NCBI GenBank assembly: GCA_964519835.1 | Contig: CAZFLD010000079.1 | Location: 1-17,613 of the forward strand | Length of the DNA stretch: 17,613 bases | Origin: CAZFLD01 sp964519835 | Lineage (GTDB): Bacteria > Spirochaetota > Spirochaetia > DSM-27196 > CAZFLD01 | Direction of reading: 5' to 3' | Shown: in pieces, positions 7,757 through 15,628 of the stretch | Numbering within the stretch: position 1 is the stretch's first letter | Layout of the letters: each line of letters begins with the position of its first letter | Notes under the pieces: model-generated | What the model saw: only the letters and a program-made list of their open reading frames with translations | What the model was told of the DNA's origin: nothing | Databases searched by the model: none | Translations under genes and position numbers: made by a program

Positions 7757-9625
7757 ATGTTACTGTCTGCATTCACGGGCCCCGGCCTGGAGCGAAAACT
7801 CGTCTCGACCGAGGAGTTTTGTCCCTTTCCGTCCGGCACCGACCGCGGATTTTGGGAAGGCTTGACGGGTGACTTACGACAAGAACTGGTACAGCGGGGG
7901 GAGCGCGACCTACATCGGCAGTGGCCACCGCTACTCGCCACGCAGTACATGGAGTTTATGCGCTCGGGGGCGTGTGACGACTACGATCACGCCCTCCATG
8001 AAAAACGACGGGCGCTAGGCACCTTGATCATCGCTGAGTGTGTGGAATGGCGCGGTCGATTTCTGGATGATATCGTCAATGGCGTCTTTTCGCTCTGCGA
8101 AGAAAGCACTTGGGTCGGCCCGCAGCACTACTGGCGCAGGTCTTTGCCGGATGCCGAAGAAAAGGAGCTGGACCTGCGGGCGGCGGAAGCCGGTGCCTTT
8201 CTGGCGTGGACCCACTACCTGCTTCGAAAACCGCTCGGCACATACAGTGAAGAAATCTACAAGCGCATCCGCCTGGAGACTGACCGGAGGATAACAGAGC
8301 TTTTTGTGCGGTATGAATACTGGTGGATGGGTTTTGGCGAGAAGAACAATAACTGGAACCCATGGATAACCTCCAATGTCTTGACCGTGCTCCTTATGCT
8401 CACCGAGGACCCTGTTCTCCGACGACAGGGCGTTCGGAAATGCCTTACAACCTTGAACAACTTTGTTAGCTCGTATGATCAGGACGGCGGGTGTGACGAG
8501 GGTCCGGGTTATTGGGACAGAGCCGCCGGCTCGCTGTTAGATTCTCTAGAGCTGTTGCACGCCGGTACGTCGGGCTGGATCGATGTCTTTTCAGATCCGC
8601 TTGTTAAGGAAATGGGCCGTTACATCAACCGGGCTTACATTAACAATCCATGGTTTATGAACTTCGGGGACTGTCCGGCCCAACTGGAATCTCAGGAACC
8701 TGCCCTGATTTTCCGGTATGGAGCCCGGATCGGGGACGACGAGATGCGTTCGCTTGGAGCGCATCTGTACCGGTCGGCGAAGGATCCCTTAAAGCAGAAG
8801 CTATGGTTTCCGATGTATCGCATGCTCACGACGTTACAATACCACGAGCAGTTGAGCACTCGAAGAGTCGATCCACCGTTAATCGGAGACGTCTGGCTCA
8901 ACGGCATCCAAGTCATGGTTTCCCGCGAGCATGAAGGAGACACCGAGGGGTTGTACGTCGCGGCAAAAGGCGGGCACAACGGGCAGAATCACAATCACAA
9001 CGATACCGGACACTACATTTTGTACCTGAATGGGAGCCCCGTCGTAATCGACACGGGAACAGAGGCGTATCGCCGGGAGACCTTCAACGAAGACCGATAC
9101 AAGATCTGGACGATGAGATCCCTCTATCACAATCTACCGGAGGTAAATGGGTGCGAGCAACCACCCGGCGCGGATTTCGGCGCCGCCAATGTCCACTACG
9201 AGTCGGACGGTAACACATCAACGGTGCAGCTGAACATAGCTGGAAGCTATCCGCCGGAAGCACGAATCGGCTCGCTCGTTCGCAGGATTTCTATGGCAAG
9301 AAGGCGACCCGCGCAAGTATCCATTCGCGACAGCTATAGGTTCCACGGCGCCGGCAATCACGTGGTCATGAATCTCATGTTGGCGCGGGAACCGAAGAAG
9401 CAAACTGATCATGACTTTGCACTGTACTCAATAGCCGGCGATGTGGTGCGACTGACAATAACCGAAGAAGTCTCGAACGTTGAGGTGCAGCCGATGGAAA
9501 TCACAGACGAGAAGCTGCGGGACATATGGGGTTCGTCGGTCTTCCGACTTCGCTTTTTCGCGGTCGGACTAAGTGAGCAGTGGGAGTTCGGCCAGACTTT
9601 TGAGGTGCCCGATTCCATCGGCTAA
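7757..9625 (+). CDS. Heparinase II/III-family polysaccharide lyase
   Basis: The 622-residue protein has the two-part layout of heparinase II/III-type lyases. An alpha-helical toroid covers about 60-360, including NNNWNPWITSN (197-207) and GGCDEGPGYW (244-253). A beta-sandwich domain follows from about 375, with GHNGQNHNHNDTGHYILY (406-423) and LYHNLPEVNG (456-465). These His/Asn clusters carry metal-binding and catalytic residues in the family, which breaks uronate-containing chains by beta-elimination. No signal peptide is visible, so it likely acts on imported oligosaccharides. ATG 7757 follows AAAGGAG at nine bases. The exact polysaccharide (heparan-like, alginate-like or other) cannot be told from the sequence. 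It lies behind the aminotransferase relic, on the same strand as the left operon. Confidence 0.85.
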   Translation: MLLSAFTGPGLERKLVSTEEFCPFPSGTDRGFWEGLTGDLRQELVQRGERDLHRQWPPLLATQYMEFMRSGACDDYDHALHEKRRALGTLIIAECVEWRGRFLDDIVNGVFSLCEESTWVGPQHYWRRSLPDAEEKELDLRAAEAGAFLAWTHYLLRKPLGTYSEEIYKRIRLETDRRITELFVRYEYWWMGFGEKNNNWNPWITSNVLTVLLMLTEDPVLRRQGVRKCLTTLNNFVSSYDQDGGCDEGPGYWDRAAGSLLDSLELLHAGTSGWIDVFSDPLVKEMGRYINRAYINNPWFMNFGDCPAQLESQEPALIFRYGARIGDDEMRSLGAHLYRSAKDPLKQKLWFPMYRMLTTLQYHEQLSTRRVDPPLIGDVWLNGIQVMVSREHEGDTEGLYVAAKGGHNGQNHNHNDTGHYILYLNGSPVVIDTGTEAYRRETFNEDRYKIWTMRSLYHNLPEVNGCEQPPGADFGAANVHYESDGNTSTVQLNIAGSYPPEARIGSLVRRISMARRRPAQVSIRDSYRFHGAGNHVVMNLMLAREPKKQTDHDFALYSIAGDVVRLTITEEVSNVEVQPMEITDEKLRDIWGSSVFRLRFFAVGLSEQWEFGQTFEVPDSIG

Positions 9626-9772
9626 GTAAGGCGCCCAGCGTGGGTGATCCTCCAATTGAATATCGTTGCTTAATGACAGAGTGCCTTTGCGGCGGAGCTT
9701 ACTTTTATGATAAACGCGGCACTCCAGTCTCTCACGGTTACTCAATGTGGCATTTGGAAGAGGGTATAGCAG

Positions 9773-9786
9773 CTATCGGCCGATAG
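9773..9786. promoter_or_regulatory. Perfect 14-base palindrome, candidate operator before the UroD-like gene
   Basis: The sequence CTATCGGCCGATAG is fully self-complementary. Its 3' end lies 44 bases before the ATG at 9831, inside the 205-base gap 9626-9830, a typical place for a dimeric repressor site. The half-site CTATCGG also occurs in the near-palindrome before maoC (1723-1729). The rest of the gap holds an AT-rich TATGAT at 9706-9711 that could be a -10 element, but it lacks a good -35. No clear terminator for the heparinase gene is visible. Confidence 0.3.
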
Positions 9787-9830
9787 TATGCATGAAATAC
9801 TCGGCGAGATCGCAAAAAAGGAGATTTTTT

Positions 9831-11027
9831 ATGATGACATCACGTGAACGGGTTCAGGCTGTATTGGATAGAAGATTGCCGGACCGCGTGCCAATCGACC
9901 TTGGGGGGACCCGGACGTCGAGTATTTCTGTATTCCCCTATATTGACTTGAAAAAACGTCTCGGCATGAGTGGTTCCAAAGTCAAAGTTGTAGATGTGTT
10001 CCAAATGCTTCCCCTTATGGATTTAAGCATCTTAGAACAGATTCATTCCGATGTAGTCATGGTACCGAGATATACCTACCACCTGAACACGACCCTGTCT
10101 GGGTGGAAAGAGATGCAGTTGTTGAACGGCAGTGATGTTCTTGTTCCTGCGGACTTTAATCCCCAAAAGACCAGTGAAGGTAGTTGGATCATTGAGGAAC
10201 CCAACGGGGTCATGGCTAGAATGCCGGACAACGGCTACTACTTTGACTATATAGAGGACACCTATTCTAATGAATATACGGATGTAGGTAAAATTGCCTT
10301 CGAAACGTGGACCGATGAAGATTTTCGGTTTATTGAAGCTGCCGCTGCAGATAGTTATTCCAATACCGATAAAGCACTAGTAGGTGATTTCGCCATGGGG
10401 CTGGGCAGGCCGTTTTCGTACGAGGAGTGGATGGTCGCTCTGGCTTTGGAAAAAGACTACCTAAAGGAGTATTACGATAGAAAGTCTGACCACATTGTCG
10501 AAGTATTGAAAAGTTATAGAGAGGCCGTTGATGATCGGATCGATATTGTCTTTTTTGGTCAGGATTTCGGAACCCAAAACGGGGAGATGATAAGCCCAGC
10601 TATGTTCGAGGAGATCATAGCCCCCTACTATGCCAAGTTGTTCACCTGGATCCACCAGAATACGGGGTGGAAAACGCTTTTCCATTCCTGTGGCTCAATT
10701 TTTAATCTGATCCCCCACTTAATCGAATGTGGTGTGGATATTCTCAATCCGGTACAGACCTCTGCCGTGAGAATGGACCCGGCAGAATTAAAAAGACACT
10801 ACGGCGACAAGATCGTTTTCTGGGGCGGCGGCGTAGATACGCAGGACACCCTCCCCTTCGGAACCCCCGATGCGGTGCGTGAACAGGTCACGGAGCGGAT
10901 CCGAATATTTGGCAAGGGCGGAGGATACATCTTTAATCCAGTTCACAATATTCAACAGGGAGTTCCGCTGGAGAACATTCGCGCTTGCTTCGAAGCTGCG
11001 TTCGAGGCGGCTGCGATTTATCAATGA
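9831..11027 (+). CDS. Uroporphyrinogen decarboxylase (URO-D/MtaA-like) family protein
   Basis: The 398-residue protein belongs to the URO-D superfamily, which includes heme-pathway decarboxylases and cobamide:CoM methyltransferases such as MtaA. SRERVQAVLDRRLPDRVPID is the usual opening. HSCG contains H285 and C287, the H-x-C zinc pair of the methyltransferase branch, whereas true HemE lacks it. The later GGYIFNPVHNIQ has no Cys where MtaA has its third ligand; H372 could substitute. A methyl-transfer role, for example on O-methylated sugars, is speculative. ATG 9831 follows AAGGAG at seven bases; a second ATG lies at 9834. GC is 24/60 in 10261-10320 and again in 10321-10380, against 40/60 in 8161-8220 of the lyase gene, suggesting separate acquisition. 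The gene converges on the epimerase gene. Confidence 0.85.
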   Translation: MMTSRERVQAVLDRRLPDRVPIDLGGTRTSSISVFPYIDLKKRLGMSGSKVKVVDVFQMLPLMDLSILEQIHSDVVMVPRYTYHLNTTLSGWKEMQLLNGSDVLVPADFNPQKTSEGSWIIEEPNGVMARMPDNGYYFDYIEDTYSNEYTDVGKIAFETWTDEDFRFIEAAAADSYSNTDKALVGDFAMGLGRPFSYEEWMVALALEKDYLKEYYDRKSDHIVEVLKSYREAVDDRIDIVFFGQDFGTQNGEMISPAMFEEIIAPYYAKLFTWIHQNTGWKTLFHSCGSIFNLIPHLIECGVDILNPVQTSAVRMDPAELKRHYGDKIVFWGGGVDTQDTLPFGTPDAVREQVTERIRIFGKGGGYIFNPVHNIQQGVPLENIRACFEAAFEAAAIYQ

Positions 11028-11145
11028 CGGTACTTTGGGACAGGCACTGCACGGATGGGATAGCGGTAGCGACCACATTGCGGATGAACACATCGAGCAG
11101 CAGAGCGTGGAACGTACGGGGCTCACTGCCCGCGTGGGGTGCTTT

Positions 11146-12177
11146 CTAGACGAGACGGCCGTGTTCGCGCCAAAGTCGCCGGATCACGTTGTCGGTCAGC
11201 TCAGGTGACCAGCTCAGGGTGGACCGTGCGCGATCAATGCTCACGAGGGGAGAGTCACGCTCCATACTACCGTCCACAACCGTTTCCGGATACGCCACTT
11301 CGACAACTCTCCGGGGATCGATTCCCAGAAAGTTTATGGAGCTTCCCAGGTGGAGTGGTCCATGGTAAGAGTCGCCGCAATTGGCGGCGGCAAGTATCGC
11401 CTGGACCAGATCCCGCGAGTCGAGCACACATAGTAGGTTGTACGTCCATGCAAAGAGAGTTCGTTCGTCGGGTGAGAACTCAATTTGGCGGGATCCTCTT
11501 TCCCGAACGCGGTTCTCACGGTAGCGCGTGATCTTGGCTCCGAATTGCTTTGCCCAGGCCTTTCTGTCCGGACTGCGGTCTATCCTGCCAAATACCTGCT
11601 TGAGCACCCGAAAACTCTCCGAGAGCCACTCAGTCTTCTCCTCATACACAAAACCCATTGGGATTCTCAGACTGGCGCCACCTATGCCTTCTCTCCGGTG
11701 AAAGTAGTCGGCTATCGCCTCACTGGATCGCTTTGTAAATGAGTATGGATCACTTGGGCGACACGGGTGGTCTTCGTCTACAGGAAGATAATCCGGAGCC
11801 ACGGGCCGCACGGAAAAATATAGTCCGAGTGCGTTGATGGAGCTCGAATTGACAACGGTCTTGATGCCGGCTTCCAATGCGGCATTGTAGACACTAAAGG
11901 TACCAAGTGCATTCGTGCGGTAGATGTCGGTCGGCGAAGACTGCACATCCGTAATGGCCGCCAGATGTACGACGGCATCCATGCCCGCAAAAGCCTCCAC
12001 CAGCGGCGGCCCCTCCGTAACATCAGATTTCTGAAACTCGATAGCGACCTCGGTGCGGGTTTGTTCCGACGGACGCGATGTACGGTATAGGCAGCGGACG
12101 AAATGGCCGCGCCGGACCAGTTCCGAACACACCGAGCGGCCCAGAGTACCACTTCCCCCGGTAACGACTAACTTCAT
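11146..12177 (-). CDS. NAD(P)-dependent sugar epimerase/dehydratase (extended SDR)
   Basis: A 343-residue extended SDR. TGGSGTLG at 6-13 is the Rossmann glycine motif, HLAAITD (71-77) is the conserved strand-4 element, NSSSINALG (110-118) carries the catalytic serine, and Y145 with K149 form YSFTK. Residues from about 180 to 240 form an Arg-rich insert that probably shapes the substrate pocket. The family acts on nucleotide sugars or on free uronates and hexoses (as uronate dehydrogenase does), so a role in processing a sugar released by the lyase or sulfatase is likely but not fixed. ATG 12177 overlaps the sulfatase stop (ATGA), so the pair is coupled. The 118-base gap to the UroD-like gene contains no strong terminator. 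Confidence 0.85.
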   Translation of the reverse strand: MKLVVTGGSGTLGRSVCSELVRRGHFVRCLYRTSRPSEQTRTEVAIEFQKSDVTEGPPLVEAFAGMDAVVHLAAITDVQSSPTDIYRTNALGTFSVYNAALEAGIKTVVNSSSINALGLYFSVRPVAPDYLPVDEDHPCRPSDPYSFTKRSSEAIADYFHRREGIGGASLRIPMGFVYEEKTEWLSESFRVLKQVFGRIDRSPDRKAWAKQFGAKITRYRENRVRERGSRQIEFSPDERTLFAWTYNLLCVLDSRDLVQAILAAANCGDSYHGPLHLGSSINFLGIDPRRVVEVAYPETVVDGSMERDSPLVSIDRARSTLSWSPELTDNVIRRLWREHGRLV

Positions 12178-13568
12178 CGCCTGTCCTCATATCGCATCGG
12201 TCGTTTTTTGAGCTTTTCCGGAGGCACATACCGGGCTTCCGGCGTCAACCGGAACCGGCCCGAGCCGGCAGAGTACTCCCACTGCGGATTTTCACTGTGG
12301 CCACTGGGGAAACTGATGGCTTTTCCGAGTGCCACGGGATCTCCTGTCGTGACCAACCGATCGAGGAGCAGGCGGGCCATGTCCGCACGAACCGATTCAT
12401 AGGCCGGATCCATGGCGACGTTCGTTTGTTCATCCGGGTCAGTCGCCAAATCATAGAGTTCCTCAGGCAACCGGGGGTGAGCGTGTTGGCTCTCAACCTC
12501 GTCGATCCCGACGGCCATGGCGTGGCGGGGGTTGATTTGCATAGGCCACTCAGGCTTGTAGTTTCGGATATACTTGTACCGGTTGCTTCGGATTGAGCGC
12601 ATCGGGTCTAGGTACCCATGTGCGGTCTTTTCCGCAAAGACGTACTCGCGCCCGTCACCCTGACCTTCCGTTAAGTCTCGCCACATGCTCCGGCCATGAA
12701 CACTTGCCGGACTACCCGCACCAATCGCCTCGAGAACAGTCGGCAGGATATCTATATTGCTATACATTCCCGCCGGCACAGTTCCGGTCGGGAGATGCCC
12801 GGACCAACGCAAAAGGGCGGCGATACGGATGCCTGGATCGTAAAGCGTCATCTTTGCCCGGGTGAAGGCGGGTCCGTGATCCGTAGTGACAATCAGGAGG
12901 GTTTCCTCGGGCACCAGTACCGCTTCCAATGTCTCGATAATACGGCCGACCATTTCGTCGGCATTGTGCGCCATGGTTTCAAGCCTAGCATAGTCAAGCC
13001 GTGCTCCTGGCGTATCTGGAATGTATGACGGTAGTGTCAAGGACTCGCGATGGTGACGGACGGGATCACCGAAGTTCGGCCGGTGGACATCGAAAAGCCC
13101 AATGCAAATAAAGTGCGGAGTGTGTTGGTCAATCCTGTTAGAGAGGTAATCACAAACGGAATCGGCGATGTAGTCCGAATAGTGTGGCAACGGTACTTCC
13201 GGGACCTCATCGTAGCCAAGTGCCTGGCCTACTTCACTTCGGCTTCGACCATCACTCTCATGCTGGTGCCCAAGCAAGACCGTTTTGTATCCTACGGCGT
13301 GCAGCTCATCAGTGATGCGCCGCTCGCCGGCATGGTAGGACCATCCATTATGTACCAGCCCGAACATACCGTTGGCATGAGGGTATCGACCCGTCATGAG
13401 GGAGGCACGACTGGGACTGCACTGCGGCGCAGTGCAGAACATGTTGTCAAGCCGTACACCGTCTGCCGCAACAGCGTCAAGCGCCGGCGTTTCAAGTGAG
13501 TTCTTTCCATAGCATGACAAATGCCGACCTAAGTCGTGAAAAACTATCTGTACGATGTGTGGCTTCAT
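12174..13568 (-). CDS. Type I (formylglycine-dependent) sulfatase, Cys type, cytoplasmic
   Basis: The 464-residue protein is an alkaline-phosphatase-superfamily sulfatase. CSPSR at 50-54 is the C-x-P-x-R motif: C50 must be converted to formylglycine, and R54 stabilises it. Other likely active-site residues are D12, H103, H162, D230-H231 in TTDHG, and K239. LYDLATDPDEQTNVA (371-385) is common in sulfatases acting on amino- or uronate sugars. The usual paired Asp near the N-terminus is HD here (H11-D12). No signal peptide is seen, so desulfation should follow import. A maturase (anSME or FGE) is needed but absent from the window. ATG 13568 has GAGGGG four bases upstream; the GTG at 13580 is an alternative. 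Its stop overlaps the epimerase start. Confidence 0.9.
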   Translation of the reverse strand: MKPHIVQIVFHDLGRHLSCYGKNSLETPALDAVAADGVRLDNMFCTAPQCSPSRASLMTGRYPHANGMFGLVHNGWSYHAGERRITDELHAVGYKTVLLGHQHESDGRSRSEVGQALGYDEVPEVPLPHYSDYIADSVCDYLSNRIDQHTPHFICIGLFDVHRPNFGDPVRHHRESLTLPSYIPDTPGARLDYARLETMAHNADEMVGRIIETLEAVLVPEETLLIVTTDHGPAFTRAKMTLYDPGIRIAALLRWSGHLPTGTVPAGMYSNIDILPTVLEAIGAGSPASVHGRSMWRDLTEGQGDGREYVFAEKTAHGYLDPMRSIRSNRYKYIRNYKPEWPMQINPRHAMAVGIDEVESQHAHPRLPEELYDLATDPDEQTNVAMDPAYESVRADMARLLLDRLVTTGDPVALGKAISFPSGHSENPQWEYSAGSGRFRLTPEARYVPPEKLKKRPMRYEDRR

Positions 13569-13729
13569 GTCACCCCTCACCGTACATCTACCGGCAACAG
13601 GGCGTTCCGTCCAGAGCTCAAACTGTCAATCAAAAAAGAATGGCCATGATCGAAAGTAATTGGATGTTGCTGTTTGGAGTATACGGCTCAACAATCTGGT
13701 ATCGGTTGATGAGGAGGTGAGACACCTAT
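13569..13729. promoter_or_regulatory. Divergent promoter region between sulfatase and ABC transporter genes
   Basis: This 161-base gap separates the leftward sulfatase-epimerase pair from the rightward transporter operon. A perfect TTGACA lies on the minus strand at 13629-13624, but no good -10 follows it at normal spacing. On the plus strand, TCAAC (13688-13692) and GTTGA (13705-13709) form a spaced inverted repeat just before the ribosome site GAGGAGGTGA (13711-13720). Promoters must be here, but I cannot place them firmly. Confidence 0.4.
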
Positions 13730-14689
13730 ATGGGGAATAGTATTGCCGGATCGAGCGTCGCTCCGGGTCTCCAGGTAAGTCGGCGGAAGCGTTTTCTGCG
13801 AGATGTCCGCGTGCATCGGGCCATCTTGATAATGCTGATTCCAGGCCTTGTTTACTACATCATATTCAAATATGTGCCCATGTACGGCATCAGCATAGCG
13901 TTCAAAGACTTTAATGTCATGTCGGGTCTCCTTGATAGTCCGTGGCTAGGAACCGACCACTTTGAGTCACTTTTTTCCAACGCGTCATTTTGGCGAGCAT
14001 TTCGAAATACATTCATCATAAGCGGACTCAAGTTACTCTTCTTTTTTCCGGCACCTATCATTTTGGCGATACTGCTCAACGAGGTAACCCATAAGGGCTA
14101 CAAGCAGCTTGTGCAGACAATCACTTATTTGCCGCACTTTTTGTCGTGGGTTGTTCTGGCCGGTATTGTCATGGCGTTTCTTTCCCCCTCTTCGGGTCCG
14201 GTGAATGCTGTGATTAAATCGCTTGGCGGTGATCCGGTGCTTTTTATCGCCCAGGACTTCTGGTTTCGCCCTATCTTGGTGCTTACTACTGTTTGGAAGG
14301 ACTTAGGGTGGGCATCGATCGTTTACCTGGCTGCGCTTTCAACAGCTGATCCCCAGCTATACGAGTCGGCAATGCTCGATGGTGCCACCAAGTTCCAACA
14401 AATCCGATACATCACGCTGCCCGTTCTTGTTCCTGTTATTACCATCATGTTGATCTTCGCCGTTGGGCGAATTGTCAACGACGACTTTGAGCAGATCCTA
14501 AACCTCTACAACCCCCTGGTATACGACGTGGGCGACGTGATGCAGACGTTTGTTTATAGAAACGGGCTTCAAAACGCGAGATTTGCGTTTGCGACTGCTG
14601 CGGGCCTTGTGAGGAACGTGATTTCGTTCGTACTGGTGGTGGGCACCAACTGGATCGCCCGACGATTTAGCGACTACGCACTTTGGTAG
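13730..14689 (+). CDS. ABC transporter permease, LplB type (CUT1-like sugar importer)
   Basis: A 319-residue inner-membrane permease. Hydrophobic segments are visible at about 30-48, 92-116, 130-151, 178-204, 228-246 and 285-311. The EAA loop that contacts the ATPase reads ESAMLDGATKFQQIRYITLP (212-231). YYIIFKYVPMYGISIAFKDF near the first segment and LPHFLSWVV (134-142) are typical of the LplB subfamily, whose members import oligosaccharides such as aldouronates. GAGGAGGTGA at 13711-13720 gives a strong ribosome site for ATG 13730. It is the first gene of a three-gene transporter operon, nine bases before the second permease. No ATPase gene is present, so a shared MsmK-like ATPase elsewhere is presumed. 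Confidence 0.93.
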   Translation: MGNSIAGSSVAPGLQVSRRKRFLRDVRVHRAILIMLIPGLVYYIIFKYVPMYGISIAFKDFNVMSGLLDSPWLGTDHFESLFSNASFWRAFRNTFIISGLKLLFFFPAPIILAILLNEVTHKGYKQLVQTITYLPHFLSWVVLAGIVMAFLSPSSGPVNAVIKSLGGDPVLFIAQDFWFRPILVLTTVWKDLGWASIVYLAALSTADPQLYESAMLDGATKFQQIRYITLPVLVPVITIMLIFAVGRIVNDDFEQILNLYNPLVYDVGDVMQTFVYRNGLQNARFAFATAAGLVRNVISFVLVVGTNWIARRFSDYALW

Positions 14690-14698
14690 GGGAAGCAC

Positions 14699-15580
14699 AT
14701 GGCTAAGATGCTAAGCCGCGGGGAAAAAACGTTCTTGGTCTTCAACTACCTGTTTCTGGGCGTTCTAGTTCTTGTTTCCATCTACCCGATGTGGGACGTC
14801 GTGCGTGTTTCGCTCAGTCCGGCGCATGAGGTGGGCGCGCCCGGAATCCGTCTTTGGCCGGAGGAGCCTACACTTGCCGCATACGAGACGGTGATGGGCA
14901 ACAGGTTTATATGGCTTGGCTACCGAAACACCATCGTTCGAATCGCGGTCGGTATGCTAATTCGCATGGCGCTGACAATTCTGGTTGCGTACGCTCTTTC
15001 TAAGCGGCGGCTACCGCTTAGAAACACATTTACGCTCCTGATCGTGTTCACCATGTTTTTCCGTGGAGGCATGATACCGGACTATCTCCTTGTAAGGTCA
15101 CTCGGAATGCTCAACACGGTCTGGGCGCTTGTTCTACCTCGGGCAATCGATACCTTCGCAATGATTATCATGCGGAACTTTTTTATGAGCATTCCGCCCG
15201 AAATGCACGAGTCGGCAAGAATGGACGGTGCAAGCGAGCTCACGACACTTATCCGCATTATTCTTCCGTTGTCTACCGCGGTACTGGCTACCGTTTCTCT
15301 GTGGGGAATCGTTTGGCACTGGAACCAGTGGTTTGACAGCATAATCTATGTGCGCGACGCGGACCTACACGTGCTGCAGGCGGTGTTGCGGCGTATTGTT
15401 ATTGAGTTGGATCCGGAAATGATGGGCCGGTCTGAACAGCTGACTCAGACGACAGTTGTTATGGCAGAAGGAGTGAAGGCCGCCTCTATCATCGTCGCAA
15501 CCATTCCGATTCTACTCGTTTATCCGTTTCTCCAAAAACACTTTGTCAAGGGGATAATGGTTGGATCACTTAAGGGATAA
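14699..15580 (+). CDS. ABC transporter permease, YtcP type
   Basis: A 293-residue partner permease. Hydrophobic segments lie at about 12-30, 79-100, 109-121, 141-158, 188-205 and 256-275. FRGGMIPDYLLVRSLGMLNT (121-140) is close to the (F/S)GGxIPxYLL element of YtcP-like permeases, and the EAA loop ESARMDGASELTTLIRIILP (171-190) is intact. ATG 14699 has GGGGAA just upstream and begins nine bases after the first permease ends. With the LplB-type protein it would form the heterodimeric membrane channel of an oligosaccharide importer. A short stem-loop separates it from the binding-protein gene. Confidence 0.93.
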   Translation: MAKMLSRGEKTFLVFNYLFLGVLVLVSIYPMWDVVRVSLSPAHEVGAPGIRLWPEEPTLAAYETVMGNRFIWLGYRNTIVRIAVGMLIRMALTILVAYALSKRRLPLRNTFTLLIVFTMFFRGGMIPDYLLVRSLGMLNTVWALVLPRAIDTFAMIIMRNFFMSIPPEMHESARMDGASELTTLIRIILPLSTAVLATVSLWGIVWHWNQWFDSIIYVRDADLHVLQAVLRRIVIELDPEMMGRSEQLTQTTVVMAEGVKAASIIVATIPILLVYPFLQKHFVKGIMVGSLKG

Positions 15581-15599
15581 ACGGAGCGGTATGCTCCGT
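15581..15599 (+). other. Intercistronic stem-loop between permease and binding-protein genes
   Basis: ACGGAGC (15581-15587) and GCTCCGT (15593-15599) pair perfectly over a GGTAT loop, starting at the base after the permease stop. No T-run follows, so it is not a standard terminator. Such hairpins often protect or process mRNA and allow more binding protein than permease to be made. The strong AAGGAGG ribosome site of the next gene follows within 25 bases. Confidence 0.5.
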
Positions 15600-15628
15600 C
15601 AAGAACACTATAGTAAGGAGGAAACACT

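Noticed and set aside
7317..7757. 146-codon plus-strand frame between DUF3604 and the lyase gene
   Set aside because: Its composition is not protein-like, and the DegT-type motifs lie in a different frame of the same stretch. It has no ribosome site.
10870..11208. 112-codon frame overlapping the end of the URO-D-like gene and the epimerase gene
   Set aside because: It overlaps two well-supported genes in other frames and shows no family motif.
13624..13629. Minus-strand TTGACA as a firm sulfatase promoter
   Set aside because: No acceptable -10 hexamer lies 16-18 bases downstream, so it is only mentioned within the intergenic region.
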